DNA of 64,000 bases from assembly GCF_026012015.1 (NCBI RefSeq), contig NZ_BRXR01000001.1, forward strand, positions 3,694,728 to 3,758,727, read 5' to 3'. Below are positions 35,479 through 44,118 of the stretch, in pieces. Made by a program: the position numbers and the translations under genes. This stretch comes from Clostridium omnivorum (GTDB lineage: Bacteria > Bacillota > Clostridia > Clostridiales > Clostridiaceae). Below the pieces are notes generated by a model. That model was not told the DNA's origin, made no database searches, and saw only the letters and a program-made list of their open reading frames with translations. The number at the start of each line of letters is the position of its first letter. Positions within the stretch are counted from its first letter, which is position 1.

Positions 35479-36093
35479 TTGTTCTATTTGAAGGTATTAT
35501 TTATTTGTCTATTTTCTTTTTTTATGGGAGCAATTCCATCTGCTTATGTACTTGTAAAACTTACTACGGGAAAAGATTTAAGAAAAATTGGAAGTGGGAA
35601 TATAGGTGCAACTAACGCAAAAAGGGCATCAGAAAATTGGCTTCATGGGAATATACTCTTTTGTACCACAGTGTTATCTGACATTTTAAAAGGTGTAATT
35701 CCTGTGTTAGTAGCTATGCTGCTTACAAAAGATATAGCTAATTCGCTAGTAAGAGATTCAATTATAACAGCAGCAGCAATTATGACTATACTAGGACATG
35801 ATTTTATGCCCTTTATTAAGCAGGGAGCTGGTAAAGGGGTCAGCACTACAGTGGGAGCATTTTTACTGTTAGCACCGATTCCTGTTGTTATTGGCATGGC
35901 TGCGTTTTTAATTCTAAGATTTTTTACAAAGGTAGTTTCAAAAAGATCCATTATTATTGCTTTAATTATTTCTCTATCTTGTATTATTATGAAAATATCA
36001 CTCCCAATAATAATAGGATCCTTAGTATCTGCAGTGCTTATTATATTAAGGCATAAAGAGAATATAAAAAGAATTATTAATGGTGAAGAATAA
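35479..36093 (+). CDS. plsY: Glycerol-3-phosphate acyltransferase, PlsY family
   Basis: The 204-residue protein has five membrane helices and PlsY signatures: GAIPSAYVLVKLTTGKDLR, IGSGNIGATNAKR and GHDFMPFIKQGAGKGVST. PlsY transfers an acyl group from acyl phosphate to glycerol 3-phosphate at the membrane, the first step of phospholipid synthesis. The start is TTG 35479, supported by AAGGAGG eight bases upstream; the next ATG lies 15 codons in. Its position after the glycerol-3-phosphate genes suits a shared substrate. The usual GGKG in block 3 is GAGKG here, so it may be a paralogue. Confidence 0.88.
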   Translation: MFYLKVLFICLFSFFMGAIPSAYVLVKLTTGKDLRKIGSGNIGATNAKRASENWLHGNILFCTTVLSDILKGVIPVLVAMLLTKDIANSLVRDSIITAAAIMTILGHDFMPFIKQGAGKGVSTTVGAFLLLAPIPVVIGMAAFLILRFFTKVVSKRSIIIALIISLSCIIMKISLPIIIGSLVSAVLIILRHKENIKRIINGEE

Positions 36094-36096
36094 TAA

Positions 36097-36141
36097 AAGT
36101 AGAGACAGTAAATTAATAGCATTTACTATCTCTACTTTTTT
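36097..36141 (+). terminator. Intrinsic terminator of plsY
   Basis: AAGTAGAGA-AGTAAAT pairs with ATTTACT-TCTCTACTT, a 16-bp stem with one mismatch, and is followed by six T residues. Confidence 0.82.
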
Positions 36142-36193
36142 ATATTTAAGGTGAAGAAAGAGGCTTAAGCATAAAATAGAAAGATGTGTTTTG

Positions 36194-36593
36194 TTAATTA
36201 ATAACAGTTCTAAAAGCATATAAAACATTCCAATTGATAAAGTGGAATATTATATAAAAGCCAAGTATTGCCATTCCAAATCCAGCACAGTATAGAACTT
36301 TCGTATAAAGCCACTGGTTTTGACCATAATGAAAAAGAATTATTAAACCAAAGATAGGTTAACTTAAATAGGCATGGAAGAACAGTTTCAGGTTCAATTT
36401 CATTTTTGCCAGGTGTTTTAGTAAAGCCTAATGCCTTTGCTTTGTATTTAGAAGGAACACCACTGGGTGGAACAAATTTTGGTGGATAATAGGAATTAGG
36501 GGATTTAGCTTTTTCCACAAAACTTGCAGGAGAGCAATCTCATCTGAAGTAAGACATACTTTTGTCTAAAAAATTCTTATTAACAGCTGCCAT
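36194..36593 (-). pseudogene. Degraded gene for a small membrane protein
   Basis: A coding region starts at ATG 36593 behind AGGAGC and reads for 16 codons (MAAVNKNFLDKSMSYF...) to a TGA. It continues in the same frame (VEKAKSPNSYYPPKFVPPSG ...) and then needs a one-base shift near 36360 to keep a hydrophobic C-terminal helix (YCAGFGMAILGFYIIFHFIN). The total of 400 bases is one more than a multiple of three, as expected for one frameshift. With one nonsense codon and one shift it appears inactive. The intact protein would be about 132 residues with one membrane helix. The family is not recognised. Confidence 0.6.
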
Positions 36594-36664
36594 TTATAAG
36601 CTCCTAAATAATTTTTACACTTATATAATATGCTTAGAAAATAAAATTTGAATCCCCCAATAAT

Positions 36665-36696
36665 GAAAAGCCTGCAGGTGTAAATACTCGCAGGCT
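36665..36696 (-). terminator. Intrinsic terminator of the ABC-F gene
   Basis: AGCCTGC and GCAGGCT form a 7-bp stem; on the minus strand TTTTC follows. It lies just past the stop codon at 36705. Confidence 0.7.
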
Positions 36697-36704
36697 CAAT
36701 CTAT

Positions 36705-38297
36705 TTATTGTAAGTTTTTAAATTCTAGATATTCATCATAGCTCATTCTCTTGTCTATGATTCCATCAGGAGTGATTTCAATAATTCTATTTGCTATTGT
36801 TTGCACAAATTGATGGTCATGGGAAGCAAATAAAATAACGCTGCTGTAGTCCATAAGGCCATTATTAAGTGCAGTAATTGATTCAAGATCTAAATGGTTA
36901 GTTGGCTGGTCTAGTATAAGAGCATTTGCACTGCTAAGCATCATTCTTGAAAGCATACATCTAACTCTTTCTCCTCCAGATAAAACCTTAGCGTCTTTTA
37001 AAGCTTCATCTCCTGAGAATAGCATTCTTCCAAGGAAGCCTCTTAAATAGCTTTCAGATTTTTCTTCTGAAAATTGTCTTAGCCAATCTACAAGATTTAA
37101 ATCTACATCATTGAAGTACTCCGAGTTATCCTTAGGGAAAAATGCTTTAGTAATAGTAATTCCCCATTTATATTCTCCGCTATCGGGTTCTAGTTCTCCA
37201 GCTAGTATCTTAAATAATGTAGAAGTTGCTATTTCATTATCACCAACGAAGGCAATTTTATCACCTTTTGAAATAGTAAAGCTTATATTATCTAATACCT
37301 TTTCACCTTCAATTGACTTAGATAATCTATCTACAGTAAGAATATCATTACCTACTTCTCTTTCTGGTTTAAAGCCTACAAATGGATATCTTCTGCTGGA
37401 TGGTTGGATATCATCTAGAGAGATCTTTTCAAGTAACTTCTTACGGGAAGTAGCCTGCTTTGATTTTGATGCATTAGCACTAAATCTAGCAATAAATTCT
37501 TGAAGATCTTTAATTTTTTCTTCTTTCTTCTTGTTTTGATCCTTAGCCATTTGAAGAGCAAGCTGGCTGGATTCATACCAAAAGTCGTAGTTTCCTACAT
37601 AAAGCTTAATTTTACCAAAGTCAACGTCGGCCATATGAGTACATACCTTGTTCAAGAAATGTCTGTCGTGGGATACAACTATAACAGTTCCATCAAAGTT
37701 TATTAAGAACTCTTCAAGCCAGTTTATTGACTTGATATCAAGATGGTTTGTAGGCTCGTCCAAAATAAGTACCCCTGGATTGCCAAAAAGAGCTTGTGCT
37801 AAAAGAACTTTAACTTTTTCTGAACCAGAAAGCTCAGATACTTTTTTATAATGAAGATCTGTACCTATACCTAACCCCTGAAGTAGTGATGAAGCTTCAG
37901 CTTCAGCTTCCCAACCATTAAGCTCCGCAAATTCGCCTTCAAGCTCAGATGCCTTTATTCCATCTTCATCAGTAAAATCAGCTTTTGCGTATAGTGCATC
38001 CTTTTCTTTCATAATTTGATATAATCTTTCATTACCCATAATAACTGTTTCTAAAACTTCATACTCATCATATTGATAGTGGTCTTGTTTTAGTACAGAC
38101 ATTCTAACACCTGGTGCTATGCTTACATCGCCAGTATTGGCTTCAATTTCACCAGATAATATTTTTAAAAATGTACTCTTCCCAGCTCCATTAGCTCCTA
38201 TAACACCATAGCAGTTGCCAGGAGTAAACTTTATGTTTACATCTTCGAATAGTTTTCTTTCACCATATCTTAAACCTATATTAGTTACTGTAATCAA
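36705..38297 (-). CDS. ABC-F family ATPase (YbiT/YkpA-like)
   Basis: The 530-residue protein has two ABC ATPase domains and no membrane segment, the ABC-F arrangement. The first has Walker A GANGAGKST, signature LSGSEKVKVLLAQ and LILDEPTNHLDIKS. The second has the degenerate GDNEIATST Walker A and LSGGERVRCMLSRMML with DQPTNHLDLES. The inter-domain P-site tolerance motif region carries the basic linker (KSKQATSRKKLLEK). ABC-F proteins act on the ribosome, either as translation factors or in antibiotic protection. The length and the altered second Walker A fit the YbiT/YkpA-type housekeeping group rather than a resistance protein. It is monocistronic. Confidence 0.9.
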   Translation of the reverse strand: MITVTNIGLRYGERKLFEDVNIKFTPGNCYGVIGANGAGKSTFLKILSGEIEANTGDVSIAPGVRMSVLKQDHYQYDEYEVLETVIMGNERLYQIMKEKDALYAKADFTDEDGIKASELEGEFAELNGWEAEAEASSLLQGLGIGTDLHYKKVSELSGSEKVKVLLAQALFGNPGVLILDEPTNHLDIKSINWLEEFLINFDGTVIVVSHDRHFLNKVCTHMADVDFGKIKLYVGNYDFWYESSQLALQMAKDQNKKKEEKIKDLQEFIARFSANASKSKQATSRKKLLEKISLDDIQPSSRRYPFVGFKPEREVGNDILTVDRLSKSIEGEKVLDNISFTISKGDKIAFVGDNEIATSTLFKILAGELEPDSGEYKWGITITKAFFPKDNSEYFNDVDLNLVDWLRQFSEEKSESYLRGFLGRMLFSGDEALKDAKVLSGGERVRCMLSRMMLSSANALILDQPTNHLDLESITALNNGLMDYSSVILFASHDHQFVQTIANRIIEITPDGIIDKRMSYDEYLEFKNLQ

Positions 38298-38500
38298 TTT
38301 AATACCTTCCTTTATCTTAATTTTGACACATACTGCGTTATTATAACATAAAAGTTGAAGAAATGCACCAGTTAAAAATGAAGCAGCATGGTATAATGAA
38401 CCGATGTATAAAACATTGTTCTGAAGTTAGAGGTGGAATAACATCTTCCTGTTAATATATTAAATCTGAACGTATAGATATATTGATTTATATGCTAACA

Positions 38501-38542
38501 TTTTATAAGGCTGCAGTATAATTTGTAATATACTGCAGCCTT
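38501..38542 (-). terminator. Intrinsic terminator of the glutaredoxin-like gene
   Basis: AAGGCTGCAGTATA and its complement form a 14-bp stem with an 8-nt loop. It follows the stop codon at 38550 and continues into TATAAAA on the minus strand, so the T-tract is weak. Confidence 0.65.
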
Positions 38543-38549
38543 ATTATCG

Positions 38550-38888
38550 TTAAGTTGCCATTTTAAAGCTGGTTTCACATTTAGGACAAGTAACAGTTAT
38601 ATTACCCTTTCCTTTCGGAACTCTAAGTCTTGTAGGACAGTTTGGACAGTTAACTACATTATAGTCTATAAGGCTTTCAATTTTTGAGGTATCTAAGCCA
38701 ACAACTACATCTTCGCCTATAATAAATGTTGGTACACCCCTTATTCCTCTTCGAATAAGTTCTTCTCTAGCAGAAACATCTGTATTAATGTTTCTTTCTG
38801 TAAATACATATCCCTTTTCTTGAAGGTACACCTTCGCAGTATGACAATGCGGTCAAGTGCTGCTTGTGAATATTGTTATGTTTTTCAT
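38550..38888 (-). CDS. Predicted selenocysteine glutaredoxin with zinc ribbon (in-frame TGA)
   Basis: Translation from ATG 38888 (AAAGGAGAG upstream) gives MKNITIFTSST, a TGA at 38855-38853, then PHCHTAKVYLQEKGY, all in one frame. The TGA falls exactly where glutaredoxins have the first Cys of C-P-x-C, so the motif would read U12-P-H-C15. The rest is a normal glutaredoxin (RRGIRGVPTFIIG cis-Pro at 53) and a zinc ribbon (C81, C84, C101, C104). The predicted length is 112 residues. A stem-loop follows the TGA at the spacing of bacterial SECIS elements. Without Sec insertion only an inactive 11-residue peptide would be made. The alternative is a Cys-to-TGA mutation. Confidence 0.7.
38822..38855 (-). 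promoter_or_regulatory. Candidate bacterial SECIS after the in-frame TGA
   Basis: Seventeen bases after the TGA, GAAGG (38835-38831) pairs with CCTTC (38826-38822) around the loop TGTA. The loop begins 22 bases after the TGA and has G at its second position, which agrees with the general bacterial SECIS description. The stem is only 5 bp. Confidence 0.5.
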
Positions 38889-38972
38889 ATTATTTGCACT
38901 CTCCTTTACACATAAATTAATAATTTTGAATGATAGCTTGGTTGAATATTAATAAAGTTTAATTTTAAAATA

Positions 38973-39000
38973 ATTATACCACTATGGGGTATATAATCAA
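38973..39000 (-). promoter_or_regulatory. Promoter and CsoR-like operator of the glutaredoxin-like gene
   Basis: On the minus strand TTGATT (39000-38995) and TATAAT (38978-38973) are separated by 16 bases. The 17-bp operator ATACC-N7-GGTAT at 38976-38992 fills the spacer and overlaps the -10 box. It differs at only two positions from the operator at 39099-39115. Confidence 0.65.
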
Positions 39001-39070
39001 TAGTAAATATAAGTTTATTGGATTTAAATGTTTTAATAATAGAGGCAACCAGTATTATGCCATGATCTTA

Positions 39071-39115
39071 TTGACAGAGAAATTCTTAATGTTATAATAT
39101 ACCTGTATGGGGTAT
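39071..39115 (+). promoter_or_regulatory. Promoter and CsoR-like operator of the divergent membrane-protein gene
   Basis: Consensus TTGACA (39071-39076) and TATAAT (39093-39098) are 16 bases apart. The 17-bp operator ATACC-N7-GGTAT begins at 39099, directly after the -10 box, where a bound repressor would block initiation. Confidence 0.68.
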
Positions 39116-39163
39116 GTGTTTAAAAGTTATAATTATGTTATCTAAATTAAGGGAGGATATACA

Positions 39164-39907
39164 ATGAAAAAAGATAAAGCAACTATAAAACTTTCAGCTA
39201 CCTTATTGAGTATTTCCTTTATATTATATTTACTAAACTACATTATTTTTAAAGATATTGTTCATATAGCTGAATTCTTAGCACAATATATTGCATTTAT
39301 TCCAATTGAAGCGTTAGTAACAGTTGTAATAATAGGCAGTTTACTTGAAAATAGAGATAAAATTAAAAAGCAGCAGAAGATAAATATTTTAATTCAAGTA
39401 TTCTTTGAGGAGGTTGGAAACGAGCTCTTATGTAAATTAGAACCAAGTGAGAAAAAGTGCTGTGAATTGGGATGCTTAAGATGGGAATTCAATGATTTAC
39501 TTATAAAAGATACTAAAAATATTAGAAATGAAATTGAAAAACACAACGTTATCCTAGAATTAAAATCTGAAGATATAAACAGCCTTTATGAACTTTTAAA
39601 TTCAAACAAAGATACATTTATTAAATTTTTAGAAAATCCATATTTAACTGAGCACGATACTTTTACAGACTTAATTCAATCAATTTCCCATTTGTATTAT
39701 GAAATAAGCTTTAGAAGAAGTAGGGGTGAGTACAGTGAAGCTGACATGATTCACATAAGAGAAGATGCTCAGAGGGTATATAAAAATCTTTTAGAGAAGT
39801 GGCTTATTTATATGGAATATACTCAAAAAGAGTATCCGTTCCTATTTGACCTTGCTTTGCAAAATGCACCATTTAACGATATGGAAAAACTTAATAAGCA
39901 TATTTAA
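39164..39907 (+). CDS. Hypothetical membrane protein with helical cytoplasmic domain
   Basis: The 247-residue protein has two N-terminal membrane helices (about 9-31 and 36-60) followed by a long, mostly helical, hydrophilic region with a Cys-rich spot (KKCCELGCLRWEF at about 98-110). No family is recognised. GGGAGGATATACA precedes ATG 39164. Its promoter carries the same 17-bp operator as the divergent glutaredoxin-like gene, so the two should respond to one signal, probably through the CsoR-family regulator encoded 0.9 kb downstream. The cysteines could bind metal, but that is speculative. Confidence 0.65.
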   Translation: MKKDKATIKLSATLLSISFILYLLNYIIFKDIVHIAEFLAQYIAFIPIEALVTVVIIGSLLENRDKIKKQQKINILIQVFFEEVGNELLCKLEPSEKKCCELGCLRWEFNDLLIKDTKNIRNEIEKHNVILELKSEDINSLYELLNSNKDTFIKFLENPYLTEHDTFTDLIQSISHLYYEISFRRSRGEYSEADMIHIREDAQRVYKNLLEKWLIYMEYTQKEYPFLFDLALQNAPFNDMEKLNKHI

Positions 39908-40021
39908 TTATTGTTGTAAATTGTTATTCAAATATAATACTTCTAATCATTATATAGATATAGTTGTTTTTTGATTATTCGGTTATAATGTAAATATTAA
40001 ATTTCAGCAAGGAGTGATAAA

Positions 40022-40792
40022 GTGAACCCAGTAGCATTTTCTTTATTTGGACTAGATATAAGATGGTATGGAATATTAATTGCAAGTGGTATGATAATAG
40101 GAATACTTATAGCTCAATACTCTTGTAAGTATAGGGATCTTGACTATGATACCTTTATAAACACTATATTAATAGCATTACCACTAGGTATTATAGGTGC
40201 AAGACTATATTATGTAATATTTGAATTTGATTATTATAGGAATAATATAAGTCAGATTCTAAATATTAGGCAAGGCGGTTTAGCAATTCACGGTGGCTTA
40301 ATTGCAGGTGTTTTAGCTGCCTTTTTATATTTAAGAAAAAAGAGAATAAGTTTTTTTAAATTAGGTGATGTTGCCGTGCCATCAATCATACTGGCTCAAG
40401 CCATGGGAAGATGGGGAAACTTCTTTAATCAAGAGGCGCACGGTGGACCAGTAAGCTATGAATTTATAAAGCATTTTCCAGGCTTCATTCAGAAAGGTAT
40501 GTATATAGAAGGGGTTTATTATCAGCCAACATTTTTATATGAATCTATTTGGAACATTATAGTGTTCTTCATTTTAATCAATCTTTTAAAAAGAAGTAAA
40601 AACACAGGAATAGTGTTTTTCACATATATAGGTTTATACTCAATTGGAAGGTTTTTTATAGAAGGATTGAGAACTGACAGTCTTATGCTTGGAAATATAA
40701 GGATAGCTCAGCTAGTGAGTATTTCTGGCTTTGTAATATGGATAGCAGCATTAATATTTTATTACTTTAGAGGAACTGTAAAAAGGAGATGA
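40022..40792 (+). CDS. lgt: Prolipoprotein diacylglyceryl transferase
   Basis: The 256-residue integral membrane enzyme attaches diacylglycerol to the lipobox Cys of prolipoproteins. It has about seven membrane helices and the Lgt signatures [24 protein letters not shown] and the invariant [15 protein letters not shown] with its essential Arg and Asn. GTG 40022 is the start, with AAGGAGTGAT upstream. It is followed after seven bases by a CsoR-family regulator, so the two are likely co-transcribed. Nothing else is unusual. Confidence 0.95.
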   Translation: MNPVAFSLFGLDIRWYGILIASGMIIGILIAQYSCKYRDLDYDTFINTILIALPLGIIGARLYYVIFEFDYYRNNISQILNIRQGGLAIHGGLIAGVLAAFLYLRKKRISFFKLGDVAVPSIILAQAMGRWGNFFNQEAHGGPVSYEFIKHFPGFIQKGMYIEGVYYQPTFLYESIWNIIVFFILINLLKRSKNTGIVFFTYIGLYSIGRFFIEGLRTDSLMLGNIRIAQLVSISGFVIWIAALIFYYFRGTVKRR

Positions 40793-40799
40793 CAAATTA

Positions 40800-41072
40800 G
40801 TGGAAAAAAATAATGAAGATACAACTAAACAGATAACAAATAGATTATCAAGAATTATAGGGCAGCTTCAAGCAATCAAACGAATGACAGAGGAAAAAAG
40901 GGAATGTGGAGAGGTGCTAATTCAAATATCAGCAGCACGTTCGGCACTAGATAGTGCTGCTAAAATGATTCTGCAAAACCACATAAATACCTGTATACAA
41001 GATGCTGTAGAAAAAAATGATGAAAGTGCAATAAATGATTTAAATAAAGTTTTAAGCAAGTTCTTGTACTAA
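40800..41072 (+). CDS. csoR: CsoR-family metal-sensing repressor
   Basis: The 90-residue all-helical protein is of the CsoR/RcnR/CstR (DUF156) family. The Cu(I) ligand pattern is present at C36 (RECGEV), H61 and C65 (NHINTC), which are the canonical CsoR positions; CstR-type persulphide sensors lack the His. Copper sensing is therefore favoured. The start is GTG 40800 behind AAAGGAGATGAC. Two 17-bp ATACC-N7-GGTAT operators lie about 1.8 kb upstream over divergent promoters, and this protein is the obvious candidate to bind them. An intrinsic terminator follows the gene. Confidence 0.9.
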   Translation: MEKNNEDTTKQITNRLSRIIGQLQAIKRMTEEKRECGEVLIQISAARSALDSAAKMILQNHINTCIQDAVEKNDESAINDLNKVLSKFLY

Positions 41073-41103
41073 TGTAATGGAGTAATCCGAAATAGGCACA
41101 AAT

Positions 41104-41130
41104 AAAAAAAAGGCAGTAATGCCTTTTTTT
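41104..41130 (+). terminator. Intrinsic terminator of csoR
   Basis: AAAAAAAGGCA-gtaa-TGCCTTTTTTT is a perfect hairpin with a seven-base T-tract built into the stem end. Confidence 0.85.
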
Positions 41131-41211
41131 ATTTGGTAAATAATATTTTACTAAGAAAACCGATTGTTTCTACTTTACTTCTGGGGATAGGTGGTTAAAT
41201 AATCAATGAGT

Positions 41212-41700
41212 TTATTTAACGTTATACATTCCTTTGCTTTCCATATACTTAAATATTGCTTCTCCATGTTTTTGCTCTTCCTTTTGTATATGATTTAATA
41301 CATCACGGGCTCCGGTGTCCCTAAATTCAAAAATTGCAGTATCATAGGCACCTGAAACATATTTTTCTGTCATTAATAAATCAGAGCACATGTCAGCATC
41401 AGATAAATTAACACCGCTTGCTTGAGTATTATTCATAGTGTTAGAGGAGCTTTGATTTCCCATAGATTGCCCTGAATTTTGATTTTGCTGTTGGTTCATT
41501 TGAGGAATTTGTCCGTTTAACAATTGATTAATGCTATCAAGGTGGGTTCTCTCAGCTTGCCCATTTGCATTAAATATTTGTTTTAATTGATTGTCTTTTG
41601 CTGCATTTGCATAATTTGTATATTTTTCTATACAAATCTGTTCGTGGCTTTTTTGATCCTCTAATAGCATTCTCTCTTTTTGTGATAAAGTTATTTCCAT
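41212..41700 (-). CDS. Spore coat protein, CotF-like
   Basis: The 162-residue protein has two helical ferritin-like halves (LEDQKSHEQICIEKYTNYANAA and DLLMTEKYVSGAYDTAIFEF) separated by a low-complexity Gln/Asn/Ser segment (about 70-97). The second half fits the coat F family of spore coat proteins. Conserved Glu and His residues (EEQKHGEAIF) could bind metal, but the family is regarded as structural. It is monocistronic, with GGAGGTGTAGTATT before ATG 41700. Expression in the mother cell late in sporulation is expected. Confidence 0.82.
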   Translation of the reverse strand: MEITLSQKERMLLEDQKSHEQICIEKYTNYANAAKDNQLKQIFNANGQAERTHLDSINQLLNGQIPQMNQQQNQNSGQSMGNQSSSNTMNNTQASGVNLSDADMCSDLLMTEKYVSGAYDTAIFEFRDTGARDVLNHIQKEEQKHGEAIFKYMESKGMYNVK

Positions 41701-41853
41701 AATACTACACCTCCAATCTTATTTTGTGTTGATTTTATTAATTTATTCCATTGGAAGTAATAGCATCCTATTATATTCTGAAAATTACTTTAAGAGGTTT
41801 ATAAGGTGGTTAAATGTTTTTATAAATCACTGCTAAAAAAGCTAATATATATT

Positions 41854-42723
41854 CTATATTTTACAAAGGTTAATAAACTCTTTCATAGAATTTGTAAGAT
41901 ACTTGTTTTTATGATAAATAATATTAAACTGACGGGTTAGAGATACATTCTTTATTTTAATTTGCTTTATACTTCCGGCTTTTAAGTCTCTTTCGACTAA
42001 GTGATAAGGAAGTACAGAGATACCTAAACCCACACTCACCGCTTTAATAACTGCCTGCGTACTTACACTTTCCCAAATTGGATTAATTTCTATACCATGA
42101 AGCAGCATTATGCTATCAAAAAATTCTCTTACTCCACTTCCTTTTTCACGCAGGATAAATTCATACTCCTTAAGCATTTCAATATCAACTTCATTGTAAT
42201 AGTTCAATGGATGCTCTGTACCGCAAATTAATACAAGATCATCATCCATTAATTTTTCATATTGAATAAGGGTACTATGTACTATACCTTCAACGAAAGC
42301 AAAATCTATGATATTTGATATAACCATGCGTTCTATTTTTTCAGAAGTATCTATTGTAACTTGAACTTTAATATTAGGATAATGCTTTTGAAAATCCTGA
42401 ACAAATTTAGGTAATAAGTAATTACCAATAGTTATGCTTGAACCTATTCTTAATAGACCGCTTGAATCCCAATTTTTTATTTCTTTTTCCATTTCATCAA
42501 AAAGCGATATGATATGAGAGGCATAATTCAAAAGCTTTTTTCCAGGTTCTGTTATATAAAGTTTTTTGGAAATTCTATCGAATAGTTTTATACCATAATG
42601 TTCCTCAAGCTCACGAATTGCAAGGCTAACAGATGGCTGTGCCAAGTATAATTTATTTGCTGCAGCAGTTATGCTGCCCAAATTACATACAGTTACAAAA
42701 ATTCTTAAGTGCTTTATTGTCAT
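41854..42723 (-). CDS. LysR-family transcriptional regulator
   Basis: The 289-residue protein has an N-terminal winged helix-turn-helix (MTIKHLRIFVTVCNLGSITA...LAQPSVSLAIRELEE) and a C-terminal periplasmic-binding-protein-like co-inducer domain. It is divergent from a TSUP exporter gene across a 173-bp gap, the usual LysR arrangement, so it probably controls that gene. The co-inducer is not predictable; sulphur oxyanions are plausible given the exporter family. The conserved CysL/CysB-like LysR features are general, so no closer subfamily is claimed. Confidence 0.9.
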   Translation of the reverse strand: MTIKHLRIFVTVCNLGSITAAANKLYLAQPSVSLAIRELEEHYGIKLFDRISKKLYITEPGKKLLNYASHIISLFDEMEKEIKNWDSSGLLRIGSSITIGNYLLPKFVQDFQKHYPNIKVQVTIDTSEKIERMVISNIIDFAFVEGIVHSTLIQYEKLMDDDLVLICGTEHPLNYYNEVDIEMLKEYEFILREKGSGVREFFDSIMLLHGIEINPIWESVSTQAVIKAVSVGLGISVLPYHLVERDLKAGSIKQIKIKNVSLTRQFNIIYHKNKYLTNSMKEFINLCKI

Positions 42724-42896
42724 ATAATCACTCCGTTCATAATGAAAGCATTATATATATTATAATATAATATTATTTTACTTATATATTATCAAAGTAT
42801 AAAATAAAATAGTAGAATTATTTGATAATATGTATGCATAATAATTTGTAACATTATATTAAAAATATAGCTTTATATAAGAAGGAGGACAATTAA

Positions 42897-43730
42897 ATGG
42901 TTTTACTTGCAATAGAAATACTACTTGTAGCCATTATAGCCGGAGTATTCGGATCAATTCTTGGTCTAGGAGGTGGAATAATAATTACACCAGCATTAAC
43001 ATTATTATTTGGTATAGATATAAAATATGCCATTGGAGCTAGTATTGTTTCAGTAATTGCAACTTCCAGTGGTGCTGCGGTAGCCTATGTGAGAGATAAG
43101 ATAACCAATATAAGAATTGGAATGTTTCTTGAAATAGCAACTACTATAGGAGCTATTACTGGTGCATTTATTAGCGGGTTAATTGATTCAAAATATTTAT
43201 ATGTTATTTTTGGTGTTCTACTATTATACTCAGCTATAGCTATGTTAAAAAAGAAAGGACAAGAACTTCCTCAGGATGTAGAGGCTCACCCTTTAGCTGA
43301 GAAATTAAAATTAAATGGTGAGTATTATGATAAAGTCTTAGATAAAAAGATAACTTATAATGTAGCTGGTGTATATGGAGGCTTCGGAATGATGTATGGA
43401 GCAGGCGTTATTTCAGGTCTTTTAGGAATAGGAAGTGGAATTTTTAAGGTAATGGCAATGGATCTTTTTATGAAGCTTCCGCTAAAGGTATCAAGTGCAA
43501 CAAGTAACTTTATGATAGGTGTAACTGCAGCTGCCAGTGCAGGGGTATATCTTTTAAGAGGGGATATTGATCCTAAAATAGCAGCTCCAGTTGCATTAGG
43601 AGTTCTCATAGGTGCTGCTATAGGAACAAAAATCATGCAAAACTTAAAAAGTAAAACTATAAGAATGATATTCATACCTGTGCTTGCATATGTTTCTATT
43701 CAAATGATTGTTAAAGGCATATTGCAGTAA
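42897..43730 (+). CDS. TSUP (TauE/SafE) family permease
   Basis: The 277-residue protein has seven or eight membrane helices and duplicated TSUP motifs: FGSILGLGGGIIITPAL in the first half and GVISGLLGIGSGIFKVMAM in the second. The family exports or imports sulphite, sulphoacetate, thiosulphate or other organosulphur anions. AAGGAGGACAATTAA precedes ATG 42897. A DUF1634 gene follows after 25 bases, a frequent partner. The divergent LysR regulator should control the pair. The real substrate is unknown. Confidence 0.88.
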   Translation: MVLLAIEILLVAIIAGVFGSILGLGGGIIITPALTLLFGIDIKYAIGASIVSVIATSSGAAVAYVRDKITNIRIGMFLEIATTIGAITGAFISGLIDSKYLYVIFGVLLLYSAIAMLKKKGQELPQDVEAHPLAEKLKLNGEYYDKVLDKKITYNVAGVYGGFGMMYGAGVISGLLGIGSGIFKVMAMDLFMKLPLKVSSATSNFMIGVTAAASAGVYLLRGDIDPKIAAPVALGVLIGAAIGTKIMQNLKSKTIRMIFIPVLAYVSIQMIVKGILQ

Positions 43731-43755
43731 TTTGTGCATTATAGGAGGTTTTAAA

Positions 43756-44118
43756 ATGGCTGAAAAAAGTAAAATAGGAGAAATGGAGATTATAATAAGC
43801 AAGTTCCTTAGAGCAGGGGTATTTTTAAGCGCAGCAATAGTAGGTATTGGATTAGTTAAGTTTTTAGTTACCGGCAACAGTGGATATCCAATTAATTATT
43901 TTCCTACGACAATAAAAGAAATACTAATAGGTTTTATTGGCCTTAAGTCCTATGCAATAATTTTAACAGGACTCATTGTGCTTATACTTACGCCAGTTTT
44001 TAGAGTTGGTGTGTCAATATTGGTATTTATAAAAGAAGGTGACTACCTGTACGTAAAAATAACCTCTTTAGTATTTATAATTCTTTTGATAAGTTTTATG
44101 TTAGGGAAAGTTGAATAA
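43756..44118 (+). CDS. DUF1634 membrane protein
   Basis: ATG 43756 follows AGGAGGTTTTAAA; an in-frame start at 43708 would overlap the permease gene. The 120-residue protein has three membrane helices and matches DUF1634 (EIIISKFLRAGVFLSAA, then LTPVFRVGVSILVFIKEGD, which is the most conserved part). DUF1634 genes commonly sit directly after TSUP permease genes, and the product may be an accessory subunit. The function has not been established. No clear terminator follows. Confidence 0.85.
   Translation: MAEKSKIGEMEIIISKFLRAGVFLSAAIVGIGLVKFLVTGNSGYPINYFPTTIKEILIGFIGLKSYAIILTGLIVLILTPVFRVGVSILVFIKEGDYLYVKITSLVFIILLISFMLGKVE

Noticed and set aside
36193-36594. Second selenoprotein from the TGA in the coding remnant at 36.2-36.6 kb
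   Set aside because: The TGA is in a non-redox context (YFR-TGA-DCSP), there is no partner Cys motif, and a frameshift is also present; pseudogene decay is the simpler reading.
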